This document shows, in pieces, positions 24,896-32,573 of a stretch of DNA of 54,342 nucleotides. The DNA is from Clostridia bacterium (lineage in GTDB: Bacteria > Bacillota > Clostridia > TANB77 > CAG-465), in NCBI GenBank assembly GCA_017536445.1, contig JAFXHJ010000011.1, positions 1-54,342 on the forward strand. The letters run 5' to 3'. The stretch's first letter is position 1. Each line of letters begins with the position of its first letter. Below the pieces are notes generated by a model that saw only the letters and a program-made list of their open reading frames with translations, had not been told where the DNA came from and did no database searches. A program made the translations under genes and the position numbers.

Positions 24896-24904
24896 CAGGT
24901 GTGG

Positions 24905-24910
24905 TATAAT
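24905..24910 (+). promoter_or_regulatory. Extended -10 element of the second paralogue
   Basis: TGGTATAAT (24902-24910) lies 54 bases before the ATG at 24964, so the second paralogue can be transcribed on its own. The consensus TTGACA at 24892-24897 is only 7 bases away and cannot act as its -35. Confidence 0.5.
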
Positions 24911-24963
24911 ATTATTGCAAGGAAATAAAATCCAAGTAATAAATTATAAGGAGAAACAACAGT

Positions 24964-25218
24964 ATGGCAATGGTTTTTGAAACCAGTGAAAAGGCAAAAC
25001 TTAGGACGGGCTTGGAAAATGGAGGAGTGTTTTTACGGATTATGAATGATCCTAGACTCCCGGTAGAGATTCTTAAAGCTGACGGTAATGGAAGTTGGGA
25101 GGTTATGGATACCCTTGATGAAACATTAAGCTATAAAATCTACCAGATGTATGCATATGATATTCCCCAGGGTTTCCATATGATTGGACTCAAGAATTTC
25201 GTTACAAAGAATTGCTAA
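24964..25218 (+). CDS. Small hypothetical protein, second of a tandem paralogue pair
   Basis: An 84-residue soluble protein of unknown function. It aligns with the product of 24623-24895 over nearly its whole length (TGLENGGVFLRIMND and VEILKADGN against TARKNGGIFLKIYE and VDVLVTDGN; one-residue gap), but the C-terminal third has diverged (YDIPQGFHMIGLKNF). It has its own extended -10 promoter and a GGAG site, and it ends just before a strong bidirectional terminator. Codon use is again richer in G and C than the background. The pair arose by an old tandem duplication. Confidence 0.65.
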   Translation: MAMVFETSEKAKLRTGLENGGVFLRIMNDPRLPVEILKADGNGSWEVMDTLDETLSYKIYQMYAYDIPQGFHMIGLKNFVTKNC

Positions 25219-25222
25219 AAAG

Positions 25223-25256
25223 AAAAATAACACGGATATATTCCGTGTTATTTTTT
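25223..25256. terminator. Bidirectional terminator after the paralogue pair
   Basis: AAAAATAACACGGA (25223-25236) and its exact complement (25242-25255) flank the loop TATAT. The stop codon of the reverse-strand membrane protein lies in the right arm. Confidence 0.85.
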
Positions 25257-25808
25257 GCTTATTCCATAAATAATGAATGGTTCTGCTAGTGGTATAAATA
25301 TACTTAATACAAGAAATAAAGTGGCGTATTTAGGCGTTTTCATCTCGTATAATCTATAAAGTAACCCTAGCTTACAAATAATGAATAAAAATGTTGCAAA
25401 CGGTCCTACATACGGTAAAAATGAAGATAGTAATAAGGCGGGTAGTAAATACTCTGGGTGGTCTACGTCTACACCAAATATTCTTGTTCTTTTAAGGATT
25501 ATACCGTATATAAAGAAACAACCAAAAGGTATAAAAGCAAGCCATGCAAAACTTCTATTGTTATTTCTAGCCAATGTATATAATCCTATAGAACGAATAA
25601 AATATAGTACAAGAATAGCAAGTGTAGTAAATATTAGTATTAAAGAAATAGTACCAATAATAGAAGTTAAGCTAGACCAGTCAATATTCATAATTTGTTC
25701 GCTAGAAGGAACGTTTAATACATCATTTAACCAGTTCATAAATCTATTAAACATTTGATTTAGTTTAATTGGAATAGTAGCAGTTTCGTTTAATATATTT
25801 GTATTCAT
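25248..25808 (-). CDS. Hypothetical membrane protein, 186 residues
   Basis: Not recognised. The start at 25808 (MNTNILNETATIPIKLNQMF) is used because AAAGGA lies about 9 bases upstream; further upstream ATGs give an implausible Phe-rich extension that runs across the divergent promoter. After about 50 soluble residues there are four hydrophobic segments (SLTSIIGTISLILIFTTLAI; FAWLAFIPFGCFFIYGII; LLPALLLSSFLPYVGPFATF; TLFLVLSIFIPLAEPFII). It is divergent from the prepilin-like gene at 25920, with only about 110 bases between them. Confidence 0.6.
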   Translation of the reverse strand: MNTNILNETATIPIKLNQMFNRFMNWLNDVLNVPSSEQIMNIDWSSLTSIIGTISLILIFTTLAILVLYFIRSIGLYTLARNNNRSFAWLAFIPFGCFFIYGIILKRTRIFGVDVDHPEYLLPALLLSSFLPYVGPFATFLFIICKLGLLYRLYEMKTPKYATLFLVLSIFIPLAEPFIIYGISKK

Positions 25809-25865
25809 AAAATCTAATCCTTTCAGAAATATTATGTGGACAATGTGGAAAAATATAATAAAAGA

Positions 25866-25894
25866 TTTACAAAAAATGAAATTTGATATACAAT
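25866..25894 (+). promoter_or_regulatory. Promoter of the second prepilin-like gene
   Basis: TTTACA (25866-25871), a 17-base spacer and TACAAT (25889-25894), followed by an AAAGGGGG ribosome binding site. Confidence 0.6.
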
Positions 25895-25919
25895 AAAAAC
25901 ACATAAAGGGGGTAAACAA

Positions 25920-26966
25920 ATGAAAAAGAAACAAGGTATATCTTTAATAGTTTTAGTCATTACAATAATAGTGATGATAATATTAGCAGCAAGTGTAGTA
26001 ATAACATTAAGTAACAATGGTGTAATAGATAGAGCAAGTCATGCAGTAGATTTGACAAATGAATCTCAAGTGCAAGATTTAGCAGCACTAATATGGGCCG
26101 ATGCCTATATGAATGACAAGAGAGGAACCGAGCTTGAAACAGAAGTAACAACCAAACTATCTGAACAAGGAGTAACATCAGATAAATGGGAGATAATAAT
26201 AACAGATACTGGGGTTACAGTAGAAAATAAAAATAATGACGGTGGAGACAACACGCAATCAGGAACTGGACTAGGTTCGTTAATTTCTAAAGATAACTAT
26301 GGAGATAAAGTAGATTATACTGTAACTGTAGATGGAGTTGTGTATGATGATTGGCAAATATACTATCATAATGCGGATTATGTATATTTAATAGCAGAGA
26401 ATAGTATAGGAGATACTACACTAGATAAAGGAACAACAGTGGCAAGCTTAACAAGTGATGAAGTAGCATTATATGAAAAGTTTAGAGTAGGAGATGTTAC
26501 AAAATACACATTAGTAGATACAGTAAGCGAAAGCACATTATATAATTCACAAGCGGTAGCACAATTAATAAAAGATTATGCTAAATTCGCAAATACTAAG
26601 ACATATGGTACAAATATAGTAGGAGCAATAGGTGGACCAACAATAGAATTATTAGCAGCGGGCTGGAATGCGAAAGGTTATGTTCCAACAATTACAATCA
26701 CAACAGATACATATGGATATAAAATAAACAGCAATAGTGAAGCAGAATTAACAAGTGACGGTCTATATATACCATTGAATAGTTCATATTGGTTGGCGTC
26801 TCCGTCGGCTGAATTCGATAGTACAGTTATGATTACAAGTTGTGATGGAGTGTATTATGATGATTATTCTCGTGCTATTCTTGAGGTGCGCCCTGTAGTA
26901 TGCTTAAAATCTAGTATCCCAGCAATAGCAGGAACAGGAGAGTATGATTTTAGTTTAGTTAAATAA
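25920..26966 (+). CDS. Prepilin-like protein with the same stalk as 154-1278 and a different head
   Basis: A 348-residue exported protein. The leader MKKKQG ends in Gly, and the mature helix begins ISLIVLVITIIVMIILAASV, with Val at mature position 5. Residues 1-100 align without gaps to the protein at 154-1278 (75 of 100 identical), and the DNA is also strongly conserved there. Similarity ends near residue 103, after ITDTGVTVENK. The head (about 115-348) is unrelated to the propeller: it includes DNYGDKVDYTVTVDGVVYDD and a C-terminal block SYWLASPSAEFDS...EVRPVVCLKSS. WLASPS with RPVVCL resembles a cell-surface domain common in Clostridia (DUF6273-type; family assignment from memory). The likely role is a surface adhesin or pilus-associated subunit. 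Confidence 0.8.
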   Translation: MKKKQGISLIVLVITIIVMIILAASVVITLSNNGVIDRASHAVDLTNESQVQDLAALIWADAYMNDKRGTELETEVTTKLSEQGVTSDKWEIIITDTGVTVENKNNDGGDNTQSGTGLGSLISKDNYGDKVDYTVTVDGVVYDDWQIYYHNADYVYLIAENSIGDTTLDKGTTVASLTSDEVALYEKFRVGDVTKYTLVDTVSESTLYNSQAVAQLIKDYAKFANTKTYGTNIVGAIGGPTIELLAAGWNAKGYVPTITITTDTYGYKINSNSEAELTSDGLYIPLNSSYWLASPSAEFDSTVMITSCDGVYYDDYSRAILEVRPVVCLKSSIPAIAGTGEYDFSLVK

Positions 26967-26980
26967 TATAATAAATATGC

Positions 26981-27010
26981 AAAAAGCACCAAATTAATGG
27001 TGCTTTTTAT
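26981..27010. terminator. Bidirectional terminator after the second prepilin-like gene
   Basis: AAAAAGCACCA (26981-26991) and TGGTGCTTTTT (26998-27008) flank the loop AATTAA. It lies between convergent genes. Confidence 0.85.
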
Positions 27011-27018
27011 TGTGTTTG

Positions 27019-27384
27019 TTACTGTGCATGAAGATCTGTAAGCGTAAGAGCGGTGCAGACATCGGTGTTCTTTTCTCTGGGAATAACGATAGAGAAATCT
27101 TTGCAACCGGCAATGTCTACTGTAAACTCCTTTTCTTTGAGATAACGATAGCCTACGAACTTCTTCTTACCGTCTGCTTTGGTGAATTCGAAGTAGCAGT
27201 CAATTTCAAGATTCGAGATGAATCTGAAAGTAAGAGTTTGGTAATTGTTATCGTTTACAAAGGTGAAAATGTATTCCTTGTTCCGGATACATCTTGAGAA
27301 GTTAATAAGCAGTGTATCGCTTACATTGAAATCTGTTTGTACGGGTTTGTCTCCGTTAAACATAAGTTGTAGTTTTTTATCCAT
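27019..27384 (-). CDS. Hypothetical protein, 121 residues
   Basis: Not recognised. A soluble, probably beta-rich protein (MDKKLQLMFNGDKPVQTDFN; FRFISNLEIDCYFEFTKADG; KEFTVDIAGCKDFSIVIPRE). A GGAGG site lies 9 bases before the ATG. It is a single-gene cassette with a consensus promoter and a strong terminator, convergent with the prepilin-like gene and divergent from fapR. Its codons are richer in G and C than fapR. An imperfect operator-like repeat TACTAC-ACAA-GTAGTA (27421-27436) overlaps its -10 region, so its transcription may be repressor-controlled. Confidence 0.6.
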   Translation of the reverse strand: MDKKLQLMFNGDKPVQTDFNVSDTLLINFSRCIRNKEYIFTFVNDNNYQTLTFRFISNLEIDCYFEFTKADGKKKFVGYRYLKEKEFTVDIAGCKDFSIVIPREKNTDVCTALTLTDLHAQ

Positions 27385-27432
27385 TCTTTATTACCTCCAG
27401 TTGTTTGTAATCATATTTTTTACTACACAAGT

Positions 27433-27461
27433 AGTATATCATAAATATATTTTTATGTCAA
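27433..27461 (-). promoter_or_regulatory. Consensus promoter with an overlapping palindrome
   Basis: On the reverse strand, TTGACA (27461-27456) and TATACT (27438-27433) are separated by 17 bases. The inverted repeat TACTAC (27421-27426)/GTAGTA (27431-27436) overlaps the -10 element, as an operator might. Confidence 0.75.
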
Positions 27462-27502
27462 CTTAAATAAAAATGCTTGCAAATTGTGAGGTGTTGTAGT
27501 AA

Positions 27503-27508
27503 TATAAT
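27503..27508 (+). promoter_or_regulatory. Candidate -10 element of the fapR operon
   Basis: TATAAT at 27503-27508 has no good -35 at 16-18 bases; TTGCAA (27477-27482) is 20 bases away. A weak -35 would suit a regulated promoter. FapR operons elsewhere are autorepressed, but I could not point to a convincing FapR operator here. Confidence 0.4.
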
Positions 27509-27526
27509 TAGCATGAGGTGATAATA

Positions 27527-28090
27527 TTGTCTAGAACAGCTACAGCAAGAAATATTCGTGGCGAAAAGATAATGGAATATCTAGAAAAGAATCCACTTGC
27601 GACGGATGAGGTTTTAGCTAAAACTTTTAAAGTAAGTGTAAATACAATAAGACTAGATAGAGCAAGATTAGGTATAAAAGAGTTCAAAGAAAGACTAAAA
27701 AATAAAGCAGAAGAAACAATGAAACATGTTACTTCAATTTCGCCAGCAGAGTTTATAGGCGATATGATTAAATTCACACCAAGTGAAGGTGCGGTTTCAA
27801 GATTAGAAACAACAAAGGATATGACTTTTGAAGGAATGAATGTTGTAAAAGGACAATATATATATTCTTTTGCAGAATCTATGGCTATTTCTTTAATACC
27901 AACAAAAGCGGCTTTAGTAGGAGTAGCAAATATTAAATATGTAGAGAAAATAGAGGCAGATACCGTAATATTTGCTCATGCTGAAATGAGAAAGAAAACA
28001 GCAAGTGGATATATTGTTTGGGTAAGAATTTTAGATGAAAAAGATAATCTTAAATTTAAAGGAAAATTCATATTGAAAGGATTAAAATAA
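27527..28090 (+). CDS. fapR: Fatty acid/phospholipid biosynthesis repressor FapR
   Basis: A 187-residue transcription factor that represses fatty acid and phospholipid genes and is released by malonyl-CoA. The N-terminal helix-turn-helix is ATDEVLAKTFKVSVNTIRLD, with the DRARLGIKEFKER linker; the C-terminal hot-dog domain includes IYSFAESMAISLIPTKAALV and ending strands HAEMRKKTASGYIVWVRI. The TTG at 27527 is chosen because GAGGTG lies 6 bases upstream; the GTG at 27518 overlaps that site. Its stop overlaps the plsX ATG by one base (TAATG). The plsX-acpP context matches the family's known partners. Confidence 0.93.
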   Translation: MSRTATARNIRGEKIMEYLEKNPLATDEVLAKTFKVSVNTIRLDRARLGIKEFKERLKNKAEETMKHVTSISPAEFIGDMIKFTPSEGAVSRLETTKDMTFEGMNVVKGQYIYSFAESMAISLIPTKAALVGVANIKYVEKIEADTVIFAHAEMRKKTASGYIVWVRILDEKDNLKFKGKFILKGLK

Positions 28091-29094
28091 TGGAAATATT
28101 AGTAGATGTAAATGGTAGCGATAATGGAATAGATGAAGCTATTAGAGGTGTAATAAATTCTATAGGTAAAACAAAAGCAAAACTAACTATGGTTGGGGAT
28201 GAATCAAAAATTAAAGATTTTATTAAAGGTGAATATTTATCTAAAGCAGATAATATATTAAAAAGTGTATCAATACTTGATGCTAAAGATGCTATAACTA
28301 ACTTTGATGATCCTGCTTTTGCGATAAAACACAAAAAGGAATCTAGCATAGTTAAAGCATATGACTACATGAAAGAAAAAGAACATACATTATTCCTATC
28401 TGCAGGTAGCACAGGTGCTGTTATGGCTGGTGGACTTCTTAAATTAAAAAGAATAGAAGGAATACATAGACCAGCACTTGCAACAGTTCTTCCAACAGTA
28501 GATGGAACTGGGGTTGTGCTTTTAGATTGTGGCGCAAACGTAACAGCTGCTGGTGTATCTTTAGTACAATTTGCCAAAATGGGAATGGTATATTGTAAAG
28601 AAGTATTAAAGAAAGATAAAATAAGAGTTGCAATGTTAAACATTGGAACTGAAGACAAAAAGGGGTCTCCGGATTTAAAAGAAGCTTACCAATCTTTAAT
28701 GGAAGAATGCCCAGAATTTATTGGTAATATTGAAGCAAGAGAAATCTTATCTGGAGATGCAGATGTAGTTGTCGCAAATGGTCTTATGGGAAATGTTGCT
28801 TTAAAATCTATTGAAGGAACAGCTAAAATTATGAAAAACGCACTTATGTCTGAATTTAAGAAGAATGTGTTCAATAAATTAAAAGCAGCAAGTTCAGTTG
28901 GATTAATAAAAAAAGCATTATATAAATACGATTATACTAAGTATGGTGGAGCGGTTCTTCTTGGCATAAAGAAACCAGTAATTAAAATACATGGTAATGC
29001 AAAGGCGCAAAATTATGAAGCTGCAATACTTCAAGCAGATACTGTTTTAGAACAAAAACTAGTAAGAAAATTGTCAGAAAAAATAACTAAGTAA
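28090..29094 (+). CDS. plsX: Phosphate acyltransferase PlsX
   Basis: A 334-residue enzyme that transfers acyl groups from acyl-ACP to phosphate, giving acyl-phosphate for PlsY in phospholipid synthesis. Motifs include [17 protein letters not shown] at the N-terminus, [30 protein letters not shown] and [19 protein letters not shown]. The family's usual D-x-x-G-GD N-terminal element is changed to DVNGSDNG. Translation is coupled to fapR by a one-base overlap. fabD and fabG, often between plsX and acpP in Firmicutes, are missing. Confidence 0.95.
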   Translation: MEILVDVNGSDNGIDEAIRGVINSIGKTKAKLTMVGDESKIKDFIKGEYLSKADNILKSVSILDAKDAITNFDDPAFAIKHKKESSIVKAYDYMKEKEHTLFLSAGSTGAVMAGGLLKLKRIEGIHRPALATVLPTVDGTGVVLLDCGANVTAAGVSLVQFAKMGMVYCKEVLKKDKIRVAMLNIGTEDKKGSPDLKEAYQSLMEECPEFIGNIEAREILSGDADVVVANGLMGNVALKSIEGTAKIMKNALMSEFKKNVFNKLKAASSVGLIKKALYKYDYTKYGGAVLLGIKKPVIKIHGNAKAQNYEAAILQADTVLEQKLVRKLSEKITK

Positions 29095-29105
29095 TAACAA
29101 AAGTA

Positions 29106-29134
29106 TTGACAACAGTATAAAAATAATAGATAAT
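29106..29134 (+). promoter_or_regulatory. acpP promoter
   Basis: TTGACA (29106-29111), a 17-base spacer and GATAAT (29129-29134) allow acpP to be transcribed apart from fapR-plsX, in keeping with the high demand for acyl carrier protein. Confidence 0.7.
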
Positions 29135-29167
29135 ACACATATAAGCTTTAACATGGAGGTGAATAAA

Positions 29168-29404
29168 GTGGATAATGTTTTTGAAAAAGTAAGAGAAGTA
29201 ATAATGGAACAATTAGGAATAGAAGATGAAAGTAGTATAACAACAGCTACCACATTTATTGATGATTTAGGAGCAGATTCTTTAGATGTTGTTGAATTAA
29301 TAATGGCATTAGAAGAAGAATTCGGTATTGAAGTACCAGAAGTTGAAGCTGAAAAAATCGTATCAGTTGGTGACGTGGTTGAATATATTAAATCAGTAGT
29401 CTAA
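29168..29404 (+). CDS. acpP: Acyl carrier protein
   Basis: A 78-residue ACP that carries growing acyl chains on a phosphopantetheine arm. The attachment Ser is in [20 protein letters not shown]. The GTG at 29168 ([18 protein letters not shown]) is preferred because GGAGGTG lies about 7 bases upstream; starting at ATG 29153 would place the start before that site and add five residues. The protein is acidic and canonical in length. It has its own promoter and a palindromic terminator. Confidence 0.96.
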   Translation: MDNVFEKVREVIMEQLGIEDESSITTATTFIDDLGADSLDVVELIMALEEEFGIEVPEVEAEKIVSVGDVVEYIKSVV

Positions 29405-29420
29405 TATAAATAGAAAATGT

Positions 29421-29455
29421 AAATAACAGTAGTATACTACTGTTATTTTTTTCTT
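29421..29455 (+). terminator. acpP terminator, 28-base perfect palindrome
   Basis: AAATAACAGTAGTA (29421-29434) is directly followed by its exact complement (29435-29448) and a T run. Confidence 0.88.
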
Positions 29456-29488
29456 TTTTATGGTAAAATAGTAGTTGGAGTGAGAATT

Positions 29489-30181
29489 ATGCTAAGTTTA
29501 ATAGATATAGAAAAGAAAATTGGATATGTATTTAAAAACAAAGAGCTACTTAAAACTGCGCTTACACATAAGTCGTATGCATACGAAAGAACGGGCGAAG
29601 ATGTTTCAAAATACAATGAAAGATTAGAATTTTTAGGAGATGCAATACTTGAACATATTGTGTCAATATATTTGTATAATGTTGAGCCTAAATTAAAAGA
29701 AGGTGTGATGAGCAAAAAGCGCGCTGAGATTGTATGTGAAGCGTCGCTTAGCAGAATTATACGTGAAAGGAATTTAGCAAAAGATATTAGACTTGGTAAA
29801 TGTGAAATAAATACAGGTGGTAACAAAAAAGATGCCATACTTGCAGATATGTTTGAAGCAATTCTTGGTGCGGTATACCTAGACGGTGGATATGACGAAG
29901 CAAACAGAGTGTGCCTAGATATGATAAAAAGCACAATAGACTATGTAGTAGCTAAGGAAGATACATTGGATTACAAGACAAGACTACAAGAAATACTTCA
30001 AAGAAACGGCAATGTAAAAATAGAATATGTACTAGAGAAAGAACAAGGTAAAGACCATGCAAAAATGTTCTTTAGTGCAGTGTATTTTAATGATAAGAAA
30101 ATAGGAGAAGGTAGTGGAAAAACAAAGAAATTGTCAGAACAAAATGCAGCAAAACAAGCCATTGAAAAAATTAAAGATTAA
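29489..30181 (+). CDS. rnc: Ribonuclease III
   Basis: A 230-residue double-strand-specific endoribonuclease that processes rRNA precursors and structured mRNAs. The signature is YNERLEFLGDAILE, with the second metal-binding region DMFEAILGAVYLDGG; a double-stranded-RNA-binding domain occupies about 155-230 (DYKTRLQEILQRNG...SEQNAAKQAIEKI). The ATG at 29489 lies 8 bases after TTGGAG. It follows acpP, as in many Firmicutes, but without smc; a radical SAM gene follows by 25 bases. Confidence 0.96.
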   Translation: MLSLIDIEKKIGYVFKNKELLKTALTHKSYAYERTGEDVSKYNERLEFLGDAILEHIVSIYLYNVEPKLKEGVMSKKRAEIVCEASLSRIIRERNLAKDIRLGKCEINTGGNKKDAILADMFEAILGAVYLDGGYDEANRVCLDMIKSTIDYVVAKEDTLDYKTRLQEILQRNGNVKIEYVLEKEQGKDHAKMFFSAVYFNDKKIGEGSGKTKKLSEQNAAKQAIEKIKD

Positions 30182-30206
30182 ACTTAACCTAAAGAAGGAA
30201 CTGGGT

Positions 30207-31193
30207 TTGCACATAAAAAAAGATAACATGTACATAATCCCAATATTTATACCACATAGAGGATGCAAGAATGAATGTGTTTTCTGCAACCAAAGAAAGA
30301 TTAGTGGGGAAACAAGGGATGTTACAGAACAAGATGTAAGAAATGAAATAGAAAAGCATCTTGAAATGTATAAGGATAAATCTAAAACTAAGCAAATTGC
30401 GTTCTTTGGTGGAAGTTTTACAGGTCTTGAAATGGAAGATCAAGTGAGATTCTTAAAAGTTGCAAACGAATATATAGATAAAGGATTAGTTAAAGATATT
30501 AGAATATCTACAAGACCAGATTATATTAGTGAATTAATTCTAAAGATTCTTAAAGGATATAACGTATCTGTAATTGAACTGGGGGTTCAATCTATGGATG
30601 ATGAAGTGCTTCTTAAAGCTAAACGCGGACATACTGCTGAGGATGTTGTTAAAGCTTCAAATTTAATAAATAAATATGGATTTGAACTAGGACATCAAGT
30701 AATGGTAGGTTTGCCAGAAAGCACGTTGGAGAAAGAACTTGAAACAGTAAGAAAAAGTATTGAACTTAAACCTAAGATGGTTAGAATATATCCAGTGTAT
30801 GTGCTTAAAGAAAGTAAACTTTGGGATATGTATGAATCTGGAGAATATACACCGTTAGAGATTGAAGATGCTGTAAACAGAGCAAGTGCTATGTATGAAG
30901 AATATATTAAGCACAATATAAAAGTTATCAGAATAGGTCTTCAAACAACAGAAGAAATTAATTCTAAAAATGAAGATATAAAAGGACCTGTAACAGATAA
31001 TTATAAAGAGCAAGTATTATCTAATATAGCTAAAAAACATACTTTAGATAAAATAAATAAAGCTAAGGATAATAGAGAAATAATAATTAAAGTTCCAGAA
31101 GAACAAATAAATTATATAGTTGGAGCGAAGAAATCCAATATCCCACAATATGAAAGTGGATATAGTGGAAAAGTTAGGGTAAAAATTAGATAA
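30207..31193 (+). CDS. Elp3-like radical SAM protein
   Basis: A radical S-adenosylmethionine enzyme of about 328 residues. The iron-sulfur motif is PHRGCKNECVFCNQRKISG (CxxxCxxC), followed by FFGGSFTGLEMEDQ and ELGVQSMDDEVLLKAKRGHT. The arrangement matches the Elp3-like radical SAM proteins found next to rnc in Clostridia. The reaction is not established and no acetyltransferase domain is present. The start is uncertain: TTG 30207 lies 7 bases after AAGAAGGA, whereas ATG 30228 has no such site; an upstream ATG overlaps rnc. The C-terminal 60 residues (KVPEEQINYIVGAKKSN) may bind RNA or close the barrel. Confidence 0.85.
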   Translation: MHIKKDNMYIIPIFIPHRGCKNECVFCNQRKISGETRDVTEQDVRNEIEKHLEMYKDKSKTKQIAFFGGSFTGLEMEDQVRFLKVANEYIDKGLVKDIRISTRPDYISELILKILKGYNVSVIELGVQSMDDEVLLKAKRGHTAEDVVKASNLINKYGFELGHQVMVGLPESTLEKELETVRKSIELKPKMVRIYPVYVLKESKLWDMYESGEYTPLEIEDAVNRASAMYEEYIKHNIKVIRIGLQTTEEINSKNEDIKGPVTDNYKEQVLSNIAKKHTLDKINKAKDNREIIIKVPEEQINYIVGAKKSNIPQYESGYSGKVRVKIR

Positions 31194-31200
31194 ATTAAGA

Positions 31201-31230
31201 AAAGTGTTATGGAATCATATCACTTTTTTG
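31201..31230 (+). terminator. Terminator after the radical SAM gene
   Basis: AAAGTGTTATG (31201-31211) pairs with CATATCACTTT (31216-31226), with one T-T mismatch, and a T run follows. Confidence 0.7.
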
Positions 31231-31273
31231 TTTTTATATCGCTTGCGGAGCTGTATAAATTATATAATTTTCG

Positions 31274-31302
31274 TTGATTTTTGAAAAAACTTAATATATA
31301 AT
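31274..31302 (+). promoter_or_regulatory. rarA operon promoter
   Basis: TTGATT (31274-31279), a 17-base spacer and TATAAT (31297-31302), 30 bases before the rarA ATG. Confidence 0.65.
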
Positions 31303-31331
31303 GATTGTGTATATAGTAAAAGGGGACACTT

Positions 31332-32573
31332 ATGGATAAACCACTTGCGTTTAGAATGAAACCGAAGACGCTAGAAGAGTTCTATGGCCAAGAACATGTT
31401 GTGGGTAAAGATAAGTTGTTATATAGATTAATAAAAGCAGATAGATTAACATCCGTAATATTTTGGGGACCACCGGGGTGTGGTAAAACGTCTCTTGCTA
31501 GGGTAATAGCAAATACTACAAAATATAACTTTGTTGAACTAAATGCTACTTCTGCAGGGGTATCAGATATAAAGAAAATAGCAGAAGATAACAACAATAT
31601 GTTTTTTAATCCAAGCGGAAAAACGATAGTGTTTATTGACGAAATACATAGATTTAACAAGTTGCAACAAGATGCGCTTTTACCTATGGTAGAAAAGGGA
31701 ACAATAATACTTATTGGAGCAACAACAGAGAATCCGTATTTTGAAGTAAATAAGGCTTTGGTTTCAAGATCGACAATATTTAAATTAGAACCATTAACTG
31801 TAGATGCTGTAGAAGATATAATAGAATCTGCATTAAAGAATAAAGAAAATGGTCTAGGAAATTATAAAATAGATATAGATGAAGACGCTATAGGCTTTTT
31901 AGCAAGAACTGTTGAAGGTGATGTTAGAACTGCATTAAATGCTTTGGAGCTCGCAGTAATAAGTTCAGAGCTAGAAGCTGATGGTAGTGTAAAAGTTACA
32001 GCTGAAATACTAGAAGAATGTCTTCAAAGCAGAAAATTATATTATGATAAAAATTCAGAAGTACACTATGATACAATTTCAGCATTTATTAAATCAATGC
32101 GTGGAAGCGATCCGGATGCTGCAATTCACTATTTAGCAAGGATGCTAGAAGCAGGTGAAGATCCTATGTTTATTGCAAGAAGAATTGTAATATGTGCAGC
32201 TGAAGATGTAGGGCTAGCAAATCCTAACGCTTTGGTAGTAGCAAACGCTGCAATGCAAGCCGTACATCAAGTTGGAATGCCGGAAGCAAGAATAATACTT
32301 GCAGAAGCGGTTTGTGTAGTTGCTAATTCAAGAAAATCTAATAGCGCATATATGGCTATAAACAATGCAATAGACGATGTACACAATATGGATGTTGGTG
32401 AAGTGCCAATGCATATTAGAAATGCGCCTATAAAGGAAATGGAAAAGGAAGGCTATCATGTAGGATATAAATATCCTCATGATTATCCGGATGGAATAGT
32501 AGAACAACAATATTTGCCAGATGAAATAAAGGACAAAAAATACTACATTCCAAAAGAATGGGAGGTTAGATAG
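31332..32573 (+). CDS. rarA: Replication-associated recombination protein A (RarA/MgsA)
   Basis: A 413-residue AAA+ ATPase that acts at stalled forks and interacts with single-strand-binding protein in known members. N-terminal PLAFRMKPKTLEEFYGQEHV, Walker A FWGPPGCGKTSLARVIA, Walker B IVFIDEIHRFNKLQQDALL and sensor ATTENPYFEVN are present. The C-terminal tetramerisation region includes SMRGSDPDAAIHYLARMLEA and the terminal YPHDYPDGIVEQQYLPD. Its TAG overlaps the next gene's GTG by one base. Confidence 0.95.
   Translation: MDKPLAFRMKPKTLEEFYGQEHVVGKDKLLYRLIKADRLTSVIFWGPPGCGKTSLARVIANTTKYNFVELNATSAGVSDIKKIAEDNNNMFFNPSGKTIVFIDEIHRFNKLQQDALLPMVEKGTIILIGATTENPYFEVNKALVSRSTIFKLEPLTVDAVEDIIESALKNKENGLGNYKIDIDEDAIGFLARTVEGDVRTALNALELAVISSELEADGSVKVTAEILEECLQSRKLYYDKNSEVHYDTISAFIKSMRGSDPDAAIHYLARMLEAGEDPMFIARRIVICAAEDVGLANPNALVVANAAMQAVHQVGMPEARIILAEAVCVVANSRKSNSAYMAINNAIDDVHNMDVGEVPMHIRNAPIKEMEKEGYHVGYKYPHDYPDGIVEQQYLPDEIKDKKYYIPKEWEVR

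Noticed and set aside
24892-24910. TTGACA next to TATAAT as a promoter
   Set aside because: The spacing is only 7 bases, too short for sigma A. The -10 is better explained as an extended -10 element.
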